Shown here in pieces: positions 1 to 11,133 of a stretch of DNA of 64,000 nt. The stretch is from contig BCJJ01000053.1 in the NCBI GenBank assembly GCA_039545355.1, forward strand, positions 1 through 64,000, in the 5' to 3' direction. The stretch's first letter is position 1. The number at the start of each line of letters is the position of its first letter. The notes under the pieces were generated by a model. The model was not told where the DNA came from. It was given only the letters and a program-made list of their open reading frames with translations, and did no database searches. Both the position numbers and the translations under genes were made by a program. The stretch comes from Trichosporon coremiiforme (lineage: Eukaryota; Basidiomycota; Tremellomycetes; Trichosporonales; Trichosporonaceae).

Positions 1-833
1 GGGCCAGAGCGGCATGTGAATAAGACACAGAGGCCGCCTCATGCATCCAGCATCTGCAGTGCCCGAACAGCGTTGCTTCACAGATGGTGGCCTGGGGTGA
101 TGATCGACTCCTGGCTGGGGTGTGTATGTCCGGCTGTCGACGTTTGGACATCTCCCGTCTCAGCCTCCAGCTTATCTAATCGCACCAACCCTTCGAGACT
201 GTCTTCCTAAGCAGGAAAGGCTCCTACTGGGTCTTATGTCACTCAACTAACCCATGAATTGGGTACGTTACCATCGCTGAGACCAGGTTACAAGCCACCA
301 GGGCCATTGGCGTTCAGGATCACCCTTGCCAGTCATTTCGAGAGAGCCTTTGCTCGTGCATTGCAACATCTGAAAGCCCTGGCAGTCCTGGAAGCCTCAT
401 GTTGCGCGACAAACCCAAATATGATGTCTGACAATGAGACGCCCAGATCTGAGTCGCGTTGCAACCTTAAAGCACGGACCTCCTCTGTCGATTTACTGGT
501 TTCGGCGACATCACGACCTCGGACGTGGTCGGCGTCACTCTCATAACATGACACAGCTCGACGTTGTGCCCCCCAGCTCAAGGGAAAGATGTCTGCGTTT
601 CTGACGAGATCATCCAGGTGTTGGACATCAACTACCCGCCCAACGGTTGGCAGATGAGCGCTGCTCACCCCCCTGCCCGTCCTCCGCTCGCTGCTCACAG
701 CTCAAGTTCGAAGTCCTCCATCCTTCACGGCAGCCAAGGCGCGCAGCATGCCCTGCTTTATCAGCCTGCCCACCCCCTCCAACCGCTGGGAGCGTCTGTC
801 AATGGGAGCAATGGTGCTATCGTCGCCGGCTCG
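1..833. other. Upstream region of the first transporter, no gene recognised
   Basis: I see no convincing coding region here. The plus-strand frame that feeds the transporter is open back to about 564 and has an in-frame ATG at 654. The peptide before 834 is low-complexity (Pro, Ala, Ser) and may be an alternative N-terminus or 5' leader. Confidence 0.5.
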
Positions 834-2644
834 ATGGCCCCTCCCGCCGTGGTGGCACCGCCAGACGGACCGCTACCCCACTCCTCGGCTCCAGGCTGGA
901 GCAGAACGGCGCTCTCAGTCCTCTACTTCCTGTACGTCTTCAGCAGCCTCCACGCTAACCTGCAGAGCATGGCTGAACTGCCTGGCCATTGCGTTCCAAC
1001 ACAGTCTCCTCTGGAACGGGCCCGTGACGCCCTCAGCAGCCCTGTTTGACTCGCAGGGTCTCCGCCCAATCCCCTTCATCATGGCCGACCTCGTCACAGT
1101 CGGCGCCTGTCTGGGCATGGCGCTCGCGCTCGAGTTCACCGGCCCCGCATGGGGCATGGGCATCGCCGTCATCTCGGCCACGCTTGGGCTGGTGCTCTTC
1201 GCCCTGTCCCGGAATGCGGCGACGCTCAGCGCCGGTCAGGTGTTTTACAGCGTCGGCTTCACAGGGATTCGCCTCGTTATCGATGTGCTCATTGCCGACA
1301 CGGCAGCGTTGCGTAACCGCGCCCTCGCATATGGACTTGCCGGGTCGCCGTGGGCCATCACTGCTTTCGCTGTGCCGGCTCTCCGTAAGAGCCTCAATAT
1401 CTCCAACGAGGGGATGAGGATGCGCTACGCCATTGCCGCGTTCACGGGCATCATCCCCCTCTTCGGCGGAGTGCTGGTACTCTACCTGTGGCACCACAAA
1501 CGCACGACCCCACCACCGCCAGTGGCGAAGGAGAAGATTCGCCGGGACCTGCGCATCCTCAAGATCTTCGACGTGTGTTTCCTTGGCTTCTTCCTCATGA
1601 TCCTCTTCCTCTTCTTGTGGCTTGTCCAAATGGGCCTGATACCCTGGTGGACGGCGATCATCGCGCTCGTGCTCTTCTTCAACGCCGTTGTGTTCGTCGC
1701 CTTCTCCCGCTCCCCCTGGGTCCGAAAACAGGTCATCAGGCTCTGGCTCCCGCGACTGAGGCGCGGACTGCCCGACGCTCCGATGCCGGAACCGATCAAG
1801 GGGTTCTTGGTCGAGTTCTATAACCGGCCGCAGTGGGAGAGGTCCGAGCAGAGACTGCATCAGTACAACCCCCTCAAGAGCCGGACGATGTGGGCCGTCT
1901 GCATCCTCGCCATGACTTGGAAGTGTGAGTTAACGTTGGGGCAGTGCTGACAGCCAAGTCGCCCAGTCGGTGTGGAGTGCCAACGTCCACCCGTACATGC
2001 AGGTGTCGTTCATGGTATCTGCCGAGCAGGCGCGACAGTTCATCTCGATCACGGGCGTGGTGGAGGCGCTGTGGGTGTTCCCCATCGGGCTACTAGTGCG
2101 GGCAAAGGGGTACTTCAAGCCTATCATTCTCGTTGCCGTACCGTTCTACTGTCTCGGCGAGGTGCTCATGATGGCGGCCCCGACGTTGGACCACTCCGTC
2201 CCGAAGCTGGTGTTCAGCCAGATCCTCCTAGCCATCTCGCGCTCCTCCTTCGAGGCCGTGAAGGAGGTGGCGATCCTCTCCTCCTCAGAGCCGATCGACA
2301 CTGCCGTCGTGCTCGCCATCCTTAGCGTATGTGACAAGGTAGGGGGCATGATTGGCTCGACGTTCTCAGACATTGTCTGGGCCGAGGCGCTGCCGGACGC
2401 ACCGAGGAAGTACCTCTCCGGAGAGGCCATTCTCAGTGCTGAGCGAGTGCACCCCGAGCTCCAGAGACAACTCTCGTTTCCTCCCGGAAGCGCTGAGCGG
2501 ATAGCGATCCAGCATACCTATGACGAGGCGCAGCGGATTACGCTCATCATTGGCAGCGTTGCCATGGTGTTCGCCCTGGGCTCTGCTCTGGCTATGCGCA
2601 ATGACAATATTCTGAGGGTTAGACTGCCAGATGTGACCCTGTGA
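834..2644 (+). CDS. MFS transporter, siderophore-iron (SIT/ARN) type
   Basis: Polytopic major-facilitator protein, most like fungal siderophore-iron:proton symporters of the plasma or endosomal membrane. I model three exons, 834-931, 966-1924 and 1959-2644, giving about 580 residues. Both introns are 34 nt. The first (932-965) has donor GTACGT, branch CTAAC and acceptor CTGCAG; the second (1925-1958) has donor GTGAGT and branch CTGAC. Each restores frame: the first joins VLYFL to AWLNC, the second joins MTWK to FAQSVW. Family features include a segment like YSVGFTGIRL followed by ADTAALRNRALAYGL, and near the C-terminus DTAVVLAILS, GGMIGS and a KYLSGE stretch before the last membrane span. 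The region between spans 1 and 2 is divergent: the usual D-x-x-GR loop is hard to find. ATG 834 is the start nearest the first span; ATG 654 is an alternative. The substrate cannot be read from sequence. Confidence 0.82.
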
Positions 2645-2831
2645 CCTCGCGGCCTGCTCCGGAGGCAAGATAGGTGCCGACTGCAGCATCTTGCCCTCGG
2701 ATAAGTTAGACATGGTCATAGTGCACGATGCATTTGTCTTCTTCTCTACTACTGTCCCCTACTGCAGGACTCGGCCATCGTCTTCGTGTTGCACAGCCTT
2801 TGGCCCATGAGCACGAGTGAGGGCTGACTGC

Positions 2832-4552
2832 TTAGTCAAAGTCGTAGATGCGAACGACTGCCGTCAGTTCCATACGGGCCGGCGAACTCACAGTGCTCGA
2901 CGGGCAGAGGTTCGGTCGCACTAGATTTGTTGCCCCCATCTTCATCCACCCACCACTGATGGTCGATCTTGAGAGTCTCATAGATGGCACCGGCGGTAAC
3001 AGTGACAGAAGCAGTAGCTCCTCTGTCGGCATCGTCGGCACGGCGTCCATAACCCTGGGACGTGATCACTCCGAAGCGACTAATCATGGTGGCCTTGAGT
3101 TGTGGAGGTGGCTTGGGATCATTGAACTGACTGATGTCGAGAATGTAGAACGCCCCGAGAATGAGGAACACCAGGTGGTGGTTGCAGATCTCGAAGCTGA
3201 CGGCACTATGCTCCAGCTCTATGATGATGGGGGCGATCTTGGGGCGACCAGCCATGGGACCGGCGTAGTCGGGGAAGACCACGAGACCGGCACCTACTTC
3301 ACAGAAGAGATGCTTGCCCGCGACCTTGATGCTGGATCTCAGTACTGGGTTACTCGGCATTACTTACTTGTCACACACAACGAGGTTGGGGTCCCCAACG
3401 AGCAGCTCGCGAACCTTGCTTGGGATGGGCTTGCGACGGGGAGCAGTCACGGTCTTTGAGGAGGGGACGGCCTGCTTGATGCCCTCAACGAGCTCAGCAG
3501 TACTAAGTTCCTTGGCCGAATACGGGAGAGCATCGAAACAGTAATGGGCAGAGTGACCAGAGAGCGCACGGCATGTGAGGGCCCCGCCACCAGTGCGCTC
3601 GCGGACCAAGACCCAGGCATTCGAAGACGAGACGAGGGCATGCTCATCAGTGAGAGTATGAGACTGTCTGTTAGCCTCCAACCCCCACGTTGCTTCACCA
3701 TGAAGTCCTCATTGCCTCCACTCATCATGCGGCGTTTGCCCCTCCAGGCACCCCATCTAACCCAGTTCCGGTTGTCGGTGTCCTGCTCATGGATGGAGAG
3801 CTGGGGCTCCGAAGTCCCCGCCTTGTCGACGTAGAGGTAGACTCTGCCTTCAGAGTCCATCTTTTGGCCGCCGATGAAAACGAAGCCCGGAAGCTGTGGC
3901 CACTGGTGCTTGTTTCCAGTAGGGCCCTTTGGAGGCCGTCCCAGCCATTCATAGGCGTCTTCGGGGATGTAGTAGTAGTTGAAGGGGTGGTCGGTGATGC
4001 TGAAGACATGTCCGAGGCCGTTGACGTTGTTGGGAGTGCGCCACTCCCCGGGAATGCGGGGAAGTTCGTGAACGATCTCGAACGTGTTCTTGTCGACGAT
4101 GTTGTAGGTATTGACGAACTTATCCCAGCTCCTGCCCTCACCAGGCTCGCGAGGGCGGTCGACAACCATCACAGCAGTCTGGTCGTCGACACTCGCCAGC
4201 GACGAGAAGTTGTACGGCAGCCCAATGACGCGAGAAGTGACCTTGCCAGTCTGCCAAGCCTTCTCCCTGCGAACACCAGCAAAGGCTGAAGGTCAGTTAA
4301 ACCATTTGCCCCAGCCAACCCACTTTCAGCGTGCCAGTCGACCTCGTCAGCATTCTTGGCGAGAATGCGACGGCGGTGAGTGTCGGTGTGCTTCAGGAAC
4401 CGCCAGTGACGACGCCAAAGGGACTTCAAACTGAGGCATGCGGCGCGCCAGGCACGGTTGACGAGTGCGGCGCGCAAGAGGTCCTTGGTGAAGAAGAGGT
4501 GCTCGAAGATGACGAGGAGCACCTCGGCGGGCGGAGACGATGCGACAGACAT
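2832..4552 (-). CDS. F-box protein, array copy A (apparently intact)
   Basis: Predicted SCF ubiquitin-ligase substrate receptor. Five exons: 4552-4324, 4285-3699, 3663-3368, 3331-2892 and 2857-2832, summing to 1578 nt (525 residues). Introns are 34-38 nt with GT-AG ends and branch-like CTAAC/CTGAC; all phases agree. Exon 1 encodes the F-box at about residues 6-50: PPAEVLLVIFEHL, then DLLRAALVNRAWRAA and SLWRRHW, followed by the basic THRRRIL. The remaining 450 residues match no family I recognise. They are rich in short strands with repeated hydrophobic turns (VFSITDHP, GFVFIGGQ, LSIHEQDTD, GLVVFPDY, FYILDISQF), so a beta-propeller-like recognition domain is plausible but unproven. The last exon is only 26 nt and encodes the tail FVRIYDFD. 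This is the 3'-most gene of a four-copy tandem array. Confidence 0.82.
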
Positions 4553-5159
4553 GGTCTTGCCGGAGTTCCAGATCAAGCCGAGAGTCAATGGTTGTCCAAT
4601 CAGTGGATGATGAGAACAGAACAAGGACGCCTTGAGACCTGGGGGCTGAGGCGTTAGGTGAGTCAACCACGCAAAGAGGCGCAAAGAGGGGCGCACGGAT
4701 GCAGACGGCAGACGCCCGGCAGACGCCCATGCAGATATCAGACTCTCGCATCCAGTGGATCTGACCGAATCTGACTCCTCTGGTCTCTGGGGCAAGGCGC
4801 AGTCGGTACTCTGCGATCTGCAAGGGTCTGTGGTCGCAGGGCGGAGATCTATCCGACCAGGGGATCCGGCCCATCGTGTGATCGCGCACATCCGCTCGTG
4901 CAACCATGCGCTTCGAGCGCCTTGAGTGTTCCTAGATGAAGTTCATACACATGAAGGATGCGTTGCGGTGCGGTCAGCAATGTGCTGAAGATCTGCACTA
5001 CACATTGCATCCTGCATTTACAAGCTCGATAGATATCCACATATCCTTCCTGTCGACTGCTTCCACAAGCATGTAGCTCCTACTGATCCACTCGAACGTG
5101 TACAGTAGACGACACAACACCCCGTTTAGATAGCAGTATGAGAGCCGTTAGACGCCGCA
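4553..5159. other. Intergenic spacer A-B with shared upstream motif
   Basis: No gene seen. About 60 nt upstream of the copy A start, at 4612-4625, the minus strand reads CTTGTTCTGTTCTC. Closely similar motifs lie 65-75 nt upstream of B and C and about 35 nt upstream of D, so this may be part of a shared promoter or simply retained duplicated sequence. Confidence 0.4.
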
Positions 5160-6894
5160 CTACTCGAAATTGTAGATGCGGACGACTACTAGGTCAGCGT
5201 ACGGTCGTGGGGATCATTCTCACAGTGGTCAACAGGCTTCTTCTCAGTTTTGGAGGGCTGCTTGGTATCGTCAGTCTCGTCCCACCAGCTGTGGTCAATC
5301 TTAAGGACCTCGTAGATAGCCCCATCGGCTACGGTCACCCTGGCAGTGGCACCCTTATCCTCCTTGTTCTCACGGTGCCCGAATCCGCGAGAGGCAACGA
5401 TTCCGGAGCGGGTGACCTTGACTGCTGAAAGTTTCGCGGGGGGCTCGTCACCATCGAATTGTGTCAAGTCGACGAGGTAAAGGAGAGACGGCGTGATGAT
5501 GACCAGGTGGCTGTTATCGGCGGCAAAGCTCAAGGGGTTACCGCCCAGATCCATCAACAGGGGTGCACGCTCTGAGCCGTCATCGAAAGGTCGGGTATAG
5601 TCGGGGAAGATGACGAGTGCGTGGCCGACAACGCAGTACAGGTTCTTTCCAATGGATGTCACGCTGTAAGTCAGTGCCGAACTGGTAGAGAAACATACTT
5701 TCTGCAGAACGAGTATTCCTCCACTTTCACAAGCTCTTTGACCTTGGCAGCAAGGGGAACAGTCATGTGAGCTTCGGTAGAGGCCGAGGTCGGAACAAAC
5801 TGCTGAACTTCGTACTTGAGCTTGTCAAGTTGATAGTCCGTAGTTGAGCCCTCAGGGTGCTCAAAAGAATACTGAGCGGCGTGGCCAGTAAGGGCATTGA
5901 GGAAGAGGATCTGGCCTTTAGTGCGGTGGTGTACCATGATGATTGCGCCAGGGGATGAGATAACCACACATTCGTCGGTCAGTGTATGGTCCTAGGCTGG
6001 TTAGCTAATCAGGTACTAGAGACTGCGGCACTTACCCAGAAGGTCTCGTCTCCTGTGTTGATCATGCGACGTTGACCTTTCCAGGGACCATAGCGAACCC
6101 AGTTTAAGTTGTCAATGTCTTGCTCGTGAATGGACAACGATGGGGATTGAGTGTGGGCATCATCGACGTGAAGGTGCACCCTGCCCTCAGACTTGATCTC
6201 CTGTCGACCGATGAAGACAAAGCCCGGAAGCTGAGGCCAGGGGTGCTCCTCCTGGCCAGGAGCTTTGGGCGGGCTGCCAAGCCACTCATAGCCGTCTTTG
6301 GGGATGTAAAAGTAAGTATGAGGGAAGTCGACAATGCTGAAGATGTGTCCAAGTCCGTTCACGTTGCTTGCCTTAGGGAACTCGCCTGGGATGCGAGGAA
6401 GGTCGTGGATAGTTTCAAAAGTGGTTTTGTTGACCAGCTGGAAGGTTTCGACAGCTCCTCCCCAGCTTGTAGGCTCCCCTGGATTGCCGGGACGCCTAAG
6501 CATGATCAAAGCGGTCCTGTCGTCCACGCTCTGCAGCTCACAAAAGTGAGAAGGAAGCTTAATAGTGCGTGCAGTGAACTTGCCCGTATGCCACGCTGCG
6601 TTCTGGCGAACAGCGGCCGAGGCTAATTCGAGTCAGTCACCGTCTTCGATGATTGAAATGCGTGCTTTCAGCGAACCAGTCAACCTCACTGAGGTTCTTG
6701 GCAAGAGTGCGGCGGCGGTGGGTATCATCCTTCTGGACCGACTGCCAGTGGCAACGCCAGAGCTGGTTGAGACTGATGCAAGCAGCGCGCCAGGAACGGT
6801 TGACGAGTGCGGCGCACAAAAGGTCCTTGGTGAAGAAGAGGTGCTCGAAGATGACCAAGAGCACCTCGGCAGGTGGGGAAGCTGCGATAGACAT
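5160..6894 (-). CDS. F-box protein, array copy B (GC donor in intron 1)
   Basis: Same five-exon plan as copy A: 6894-6666, 6622-6036, 5991-5699, 5663-5224 and 5185-5160, total 1575 nt (524 residues). The F-box (PPAEVLLVIFEHLFFTKDLL, then CAALVNRSWRAA) is nearly identical to that of A. The distal part keeps the same landmarks: GHIFSIVDFP, GFVFIGRQ, LSIHEQDIDN, ALVIFPDY, LYLVDLTQF and tail FVRIYNFE. Introns 2 to 4 have GT-AG ends. Intron 1 starts with GC where the other copies have GT, although branch (CTGAC) and acceptor (TTAG) are in place and phase is kept. GC-AG introns can splice but usually with a better donor context, so expression may be reduced. I annotate it as a gene with reservation. 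Confidence 0.7.
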
Positions 6895-7408
6895 GATCTT
6901 GCCAGATTGAGCCGAACGATAATGTGGACTTTCCAGTTGGTGAATGTTGAGAACGTTGAGAGCAGAACACGAACACCGTGCCCACGGGGTCAGATGCCAC
7001 AGTGAGTCAACCCCGCAGGTTCCGCAGGGAGGGGCGCAGATGATGGCGCATGGATGCACTCAGTGGATATGGGGCTGATGACAGTCTGCAATCTCGTGCT
7101 CTGCAATCTGCGAAGGCTTAGGGCCACATTAGCTGTCAGTCGAAGAGCTCCAGCCCATCATCCGAGTTCACCCTGCCCATCATCCGAGTTCACCCTGCCC
7201 ATCATCCCAAGGTCAAGGTTGCACAACACTAAGGCTGGTGAGTTACAGCTTGGGTGAGTGCCCCTATGAGTGTCGCAGTAGACAGGGTGGTCCTGTGCTG
7301 AAGGTCTGCACTGCACAATGCATACTGCATTCACCTGCTCGATAGATACTGTATCAAACATCTCCTCCTCTTGTCTGCAATCACAAGCATTAGGGATCTT
7401 CTTCTGCT
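6895..7408. other. Intergenic spacer B-C
   Basis: No gene seen. It contains the shared upstream motif (6958-6970) and a short direct repeat at 7153-7208. Confidence 0.4.
7153..7208. repeat. 22-bp direct tandem repeat, about 2.5 copies
   Basis: The unit GCCCATCATCCGAGTTCACC (plus two further bases) occurs at 7153-7174 and 7175-7196, followed by a partial third copy. The two full copies are identical, which points to recent slippage. It lies between copies B and C of the F-box array. Confidence 0.9.
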
Positions 7409-8950
7409 TCAATGGAACTTGTAGAGACGAACGACTGTGGTCAGCGTGTTGCACATTAGCGGCTTGGGGGGAGGACACTATCACTCACAGTAATCGACGG
7501 GCTTCTTCTCACCCTTGGTTCCCTTCCCTTCATCCTTTTCGTCCCACCAGCGGTGGTCGATCTTAAGGACGTCATAGATGGCGCCAGGACTGGCAACAAC
7601 CTTGGCAGTAGCGGCATGGCCCTTGCTGTCGGTGCGGTGGCCGTACCAGTCAGAATCGACAACGCCGAAACGAGTGATCTTCACGGCCTTGAGCTGAGCT
7701 GGGGCCGCGGGGTCATCGAACTGAGAGATGTCGATGACATAGAACGCGGCAGGATCGTGGAGGATGAGGTTGCCACCGCAGATGTTGAACTTGAGGGGCG
7801 AACCTTTCAGATGAACGAGCACAGGGGCACGCTTGGAGCGACCTTCCATCGTGGCGGCGAAGTCGGGGAAGACAACGAGACCCTCGCCGACAATGCAGAA
7901 CAAGTGCTTGCCGGCGGGGGTGACCCTTGGCGTTAGTTGATAGGGGATTGGTCCTTGAATCAGCTTTCTTGGAACAGTAGACGTAATCGTCTTCCTCCAC
8001 AATGGTCTTGATCTTGACGGCGTCGGCGTTGGCTTTCTCTGCCGCCACAGCTGACGACGAAGGCACAAACTCCCTGATACCACGGACGAGATCCTCGATC
8101 TTGTAATCCTGGTCCAGCTGCTGGGGGGAGCCGAAAGAGTACTCCGCGCCGTGGTTCTTGATAGCGTTAATCGCGATTGACTTGCGGCCAGCACGCTCGC
8201 GGACAATGATCTCGCCGTCATGGGACGCGATGATCACATAGTCATCCGTCAGAGTGTGGCTCTGATGCCGTCAGTTTTGCAGGCGAAGGCACTCACGCAG
8301 AAGTTCTCGTCCCACGTTTCCATCATGCGGGCGGCGCCCTACCAGGGACCCCACCTGACCCAGTTGAGGTTGTCGGAGTCTTGTTCATGAATCGAGAAAG
8401 TGGGAGACTGGGTGTCCGCGCCGTCAACGTGGAGGTACACATGGTTTACCGACTGGATCATCTGGCCACCCAGGAAAACGAAACCATGCAGTTTGGGCCA
8501 CTTGCGCTGGCCACCGGAGGTCTTAGGAGGGTTTCCAAGCCTCTTGTACGCATCTTCAGTGATGTAGTAGCAGGAGCGAGGGTGGTCATTGATGCTGAAG
8601 ACGTGACCCAAACCCTTCACGTTGACGGCATCAGGAAACTGGCCGGGGAGGCGAGGAAAGGTGCGGATACTCTCGAAAGAGTCCTTGTGAACGAGACTGA
8701 AGATCTCGACGTCATCCTTGAGGAAAGGACGAGACTCTCCCGCCTCAAGAGGACGGGTGACAGAGATTAGAGCAGTGTCGCCATCGACACTCTTGAGCTT
8801 CGAAAAGTTGGAAGGGAGGTCGATAAGGTGAGAGACGAGGCTGCCGGCCATCTTGACAGTGCCAGGTGCCGCTGAGATTCATCAGTCACTGAGCACGCTG
8901 AACCGGTCGTCACATTCACTCTCGGCGGAGGAGGAAGCTTCAACAGACAT
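7409..8950 (-). pseudogene. F-box array copy C, inactivated
   Basis: Remnant of the same gene as A and B. Expected exons map to 8950-8920, 8871-8297, 8261-7969, 7925-7489 and 7434-7409, but three lesions are visible. First, exon 1 is 31 nt instead of 229: the reading goes from MSVEASSSAE straight to the splice donor, so the whole F-box is gone. Second, the conserved WGPW segment is followed by an in-frame TAG (8341-8339) where A, B and D have Arg, Lys and Asn. Third, the intron 3 donor reads AA-GA (7968-7967) where A and B have AA-GT, while its branch CTAAC and acceptor AAG are still present. The rest is well preserved, including the 26-nt terminal exon with tail FVRLYKFH, so loss is fairly recent. 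A shortened protein from ATG 8851 cannot be excluded but would still meet the TAG. Confidence 0.85.
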
Positions 8951-9390
8951 ATCGCGTGAGAATGGGGTGAATGTCGACGTTGACTGTCCGTTTGATGGAT
9001 GAGGAGAACAGAACAAGAAGACCCCAGACGTGGGGTGTAGAGGCGGGTGACCTAACCTCCAGAAGAGCGCACACGACGGATGCCCACCTAATGCACACAG
9101 CCAGATCTGGGCTAAGGCGAGTCTGCTGCGCGGCTGCGCTCAATAGCACAGACTGTCCGTCCAGGGGCTGGCGTTTGATGCGCTGCTCTCTCACGCCTTC
9201 CGTTTTCCTGCATCGAGGAACGGGGCACAACTACGGCTGGAGCATTGCTGCAAGATGGTACGGAGCTCTGGGAGGTAATCCGTGATCACAATGCATAATA
9301 TGCTACAACCCAGACGTGTTACACGTCACGTTGGTGAAGCTTGGAATGGACTACATATCATGAAAGATGGCACAGGTGTTGAACGAGAGG
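8951..9390. other. Intergenic spacer C-D
   Basis: No gene seen. The shared motif upstream of C is at 9003-9017 (minus strand CTTGTTCTGTTCTCC). Confidence 0.4.
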
Positions 9391-11133
9391 CTACTCGAAG
9401 CTGTAGATGCGAATGACTGCGTTCAGTGCTGGATAGAGGGTGATGACGTACAGTTCCGGAGAGGTTGCTTCTCATCATGCTCCTTCTCCACCGAGTCTCC
9501 TCCCTTCTCCTTCCACCATTCCGGGTCGACTTTGAGAGTTTCGTAGATGGCCCCACGAGTGACGGTGACTTGGGAAACGGCTCCCTTCGCTTTGCTGTTC
9601 GCGCGATGCCCATACCCCCAGCCCTTGATAATTCCGTAGCGGGTTATGGTGACTGCCTCCAGAGTTGCAGGGGGTGCACTGCCGTCGAACTGAGTCGCGT
9701 CGATGAGGTAGAAAGCTGCAAACGTGATCAAGATGAGCCAGTGGCCGCAAGTCCTGAGGGTCATAGGTTCGCCACCGAGATCCACAACGATAGGTGCGCG
9801 CTTCCTGCGGCCAACGAAGGGAGCCTCAAAGTCTGGGAAGACAACGAGACCTTTGCCAACGGTGCAGAACAGGTGCTTGCCAATAGGAGAGATGCTGATT
9901 CTCAGTATTGGATAGGGAATAGTACTCACTCGCCGCAATTGATGTAGTCGTCACAACACAGAAGCTTCTCAACCTTGGTAGACGACGGTTTCGTATTCTG
10001 AACGATCACGATTTCAGACACGGGCTCAAACTCCTTGACTCCGCGCAGCAAGTCATGAAGCGCGAGGTTTGCACCAACCCGCTTCTGACGAGAGAAGGAG
10101 TACTGGGCGGAGGGCTGCTTGAGCGCTTGAAAGAAGTAGGTCTCGGGACTGTGTCGATGACGGATAATGATCTCAGTCTCATGCGACCTGATGATGACAT
10201 AGTCGTCTGTTAGGATGTATTCCTTCCAATGTCAGCTGTATGGCAAGTCGTCGTGTATTCAGCGTACACAGAGATCTTCACCCCCGCTCTCGATGGTCTG
10301 CTCTTCTCCGTTCCACGGTCCCCAGCGGATCCAACTGAGATTATCGGTGTCTTGCTCGTGAATTGTGAGTGTTGGCGAGGAGGTGTGAGCCTCATCCACA
10401 CGAATGTCCACTGCAGCCTCGGACTGAATGCCCTGACTGCCCAGAAAGACGAATCCCTCCAGGCTTGGCCACGAGTCGGCTTCCTGGAGGTTTGGCTGAG
10501 GCTGTCCAAGCCACTCATAAGCGTCCTCCGGTATGTAGTAGAACGTGCGAAGACTGCTGTACTCCGTAACACAGAAGACGTGACCGAGCTCATTGATGTG
10601 AGATACGTCTAGGAACTCGCCTGGGGTGCAGGGAAAGGTGTGAATCGGGTTCATAGTATCGATGTCGATCAGGGTGAACACGTCGACATCAAATTCTTCC
10701 TCGCCCCAGATGTTTGTGGGCTCGTTGGGAAGAGCGGGACGAACGGTCTTGATAATTGCTGTGTCGCCATCAACGCTGCTAAGCTCTCGGAAGTTGGAGG
10801 GAAGGTCGATGATGCGGGTAGTGAACCTGCCAGTCCGCCATGCCGCCTCACGGAGAACGGCAGTTGAAGCAGCATGTCAGCAAACCGTCGAGACGTTGAC
10901 TCACTCTCAGCAAACCAGTCGACTTCTCCTTCGGGCTTGGATAGAACGCGGCGGCGGTGAGTGTCGTTGTGCTTGAGTGAGAGCCACTCATGGCGCCAAA
11001 AAGCTATCGGGCCGACACATGCGGCACGCCAGCCACGGTTCACAAGTGCAGCGCAGAGAAGATCTTCGGGGGATGAGAGGCACTCAAGGATAGCCAAGAG
11101 TACCTCGGCCGGGAGAGTGGCCGCGGAGGTCAT
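9391..11133 (-). pseudogene. F-box array copy D, intron 1 acceptor lost (probable pseudogene)
   Basis: Fourth copy, more divergent than A and B. The F-box is present (LPAEVLLAILECLSSPEDLL, then CAALVNRGWRAA). Expected exons are 11133-10905, 10869-10268, 10222-9930, 9894-9452 and 9416-9391, which would give 530 residues. Introns 2 to 4 have GT-AG ends, and the tail is FIRIYSFE. Intron 1 has donor GTGAGT and branch GCTGAC, but at the expected 35-nt length it ends in TG (10871-10870) rather than AG. The next AG downstream (10848-10847) breaks the frame. Without splicing, the open frame runs on in the wrong phase. Either this copy is dead, or it uses an acceptor I cannot identify. Everything else looks functional, so the damage may be recent. 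Confidence 0.6.

Noticed and set aside
1033..1860. 275-residue open frame antisense to the siderophore-type transporter
   Set aside because: Mirrors the third-position bias of the sense gene; no domain seen.
7153..7208. CRISPR-like or satellite array
   Set aside because: Only two and a half contiguous copies with no spacers, in a eukaryotic genome.
10847..10904. Using the AG at 10848-10847 as the acceptor of copy D intron 1
   Set aside because: It leaves the donor in phase 1 and exon 2 in phase 0, so the conserved AAWRTGRF segment would be out of frame.
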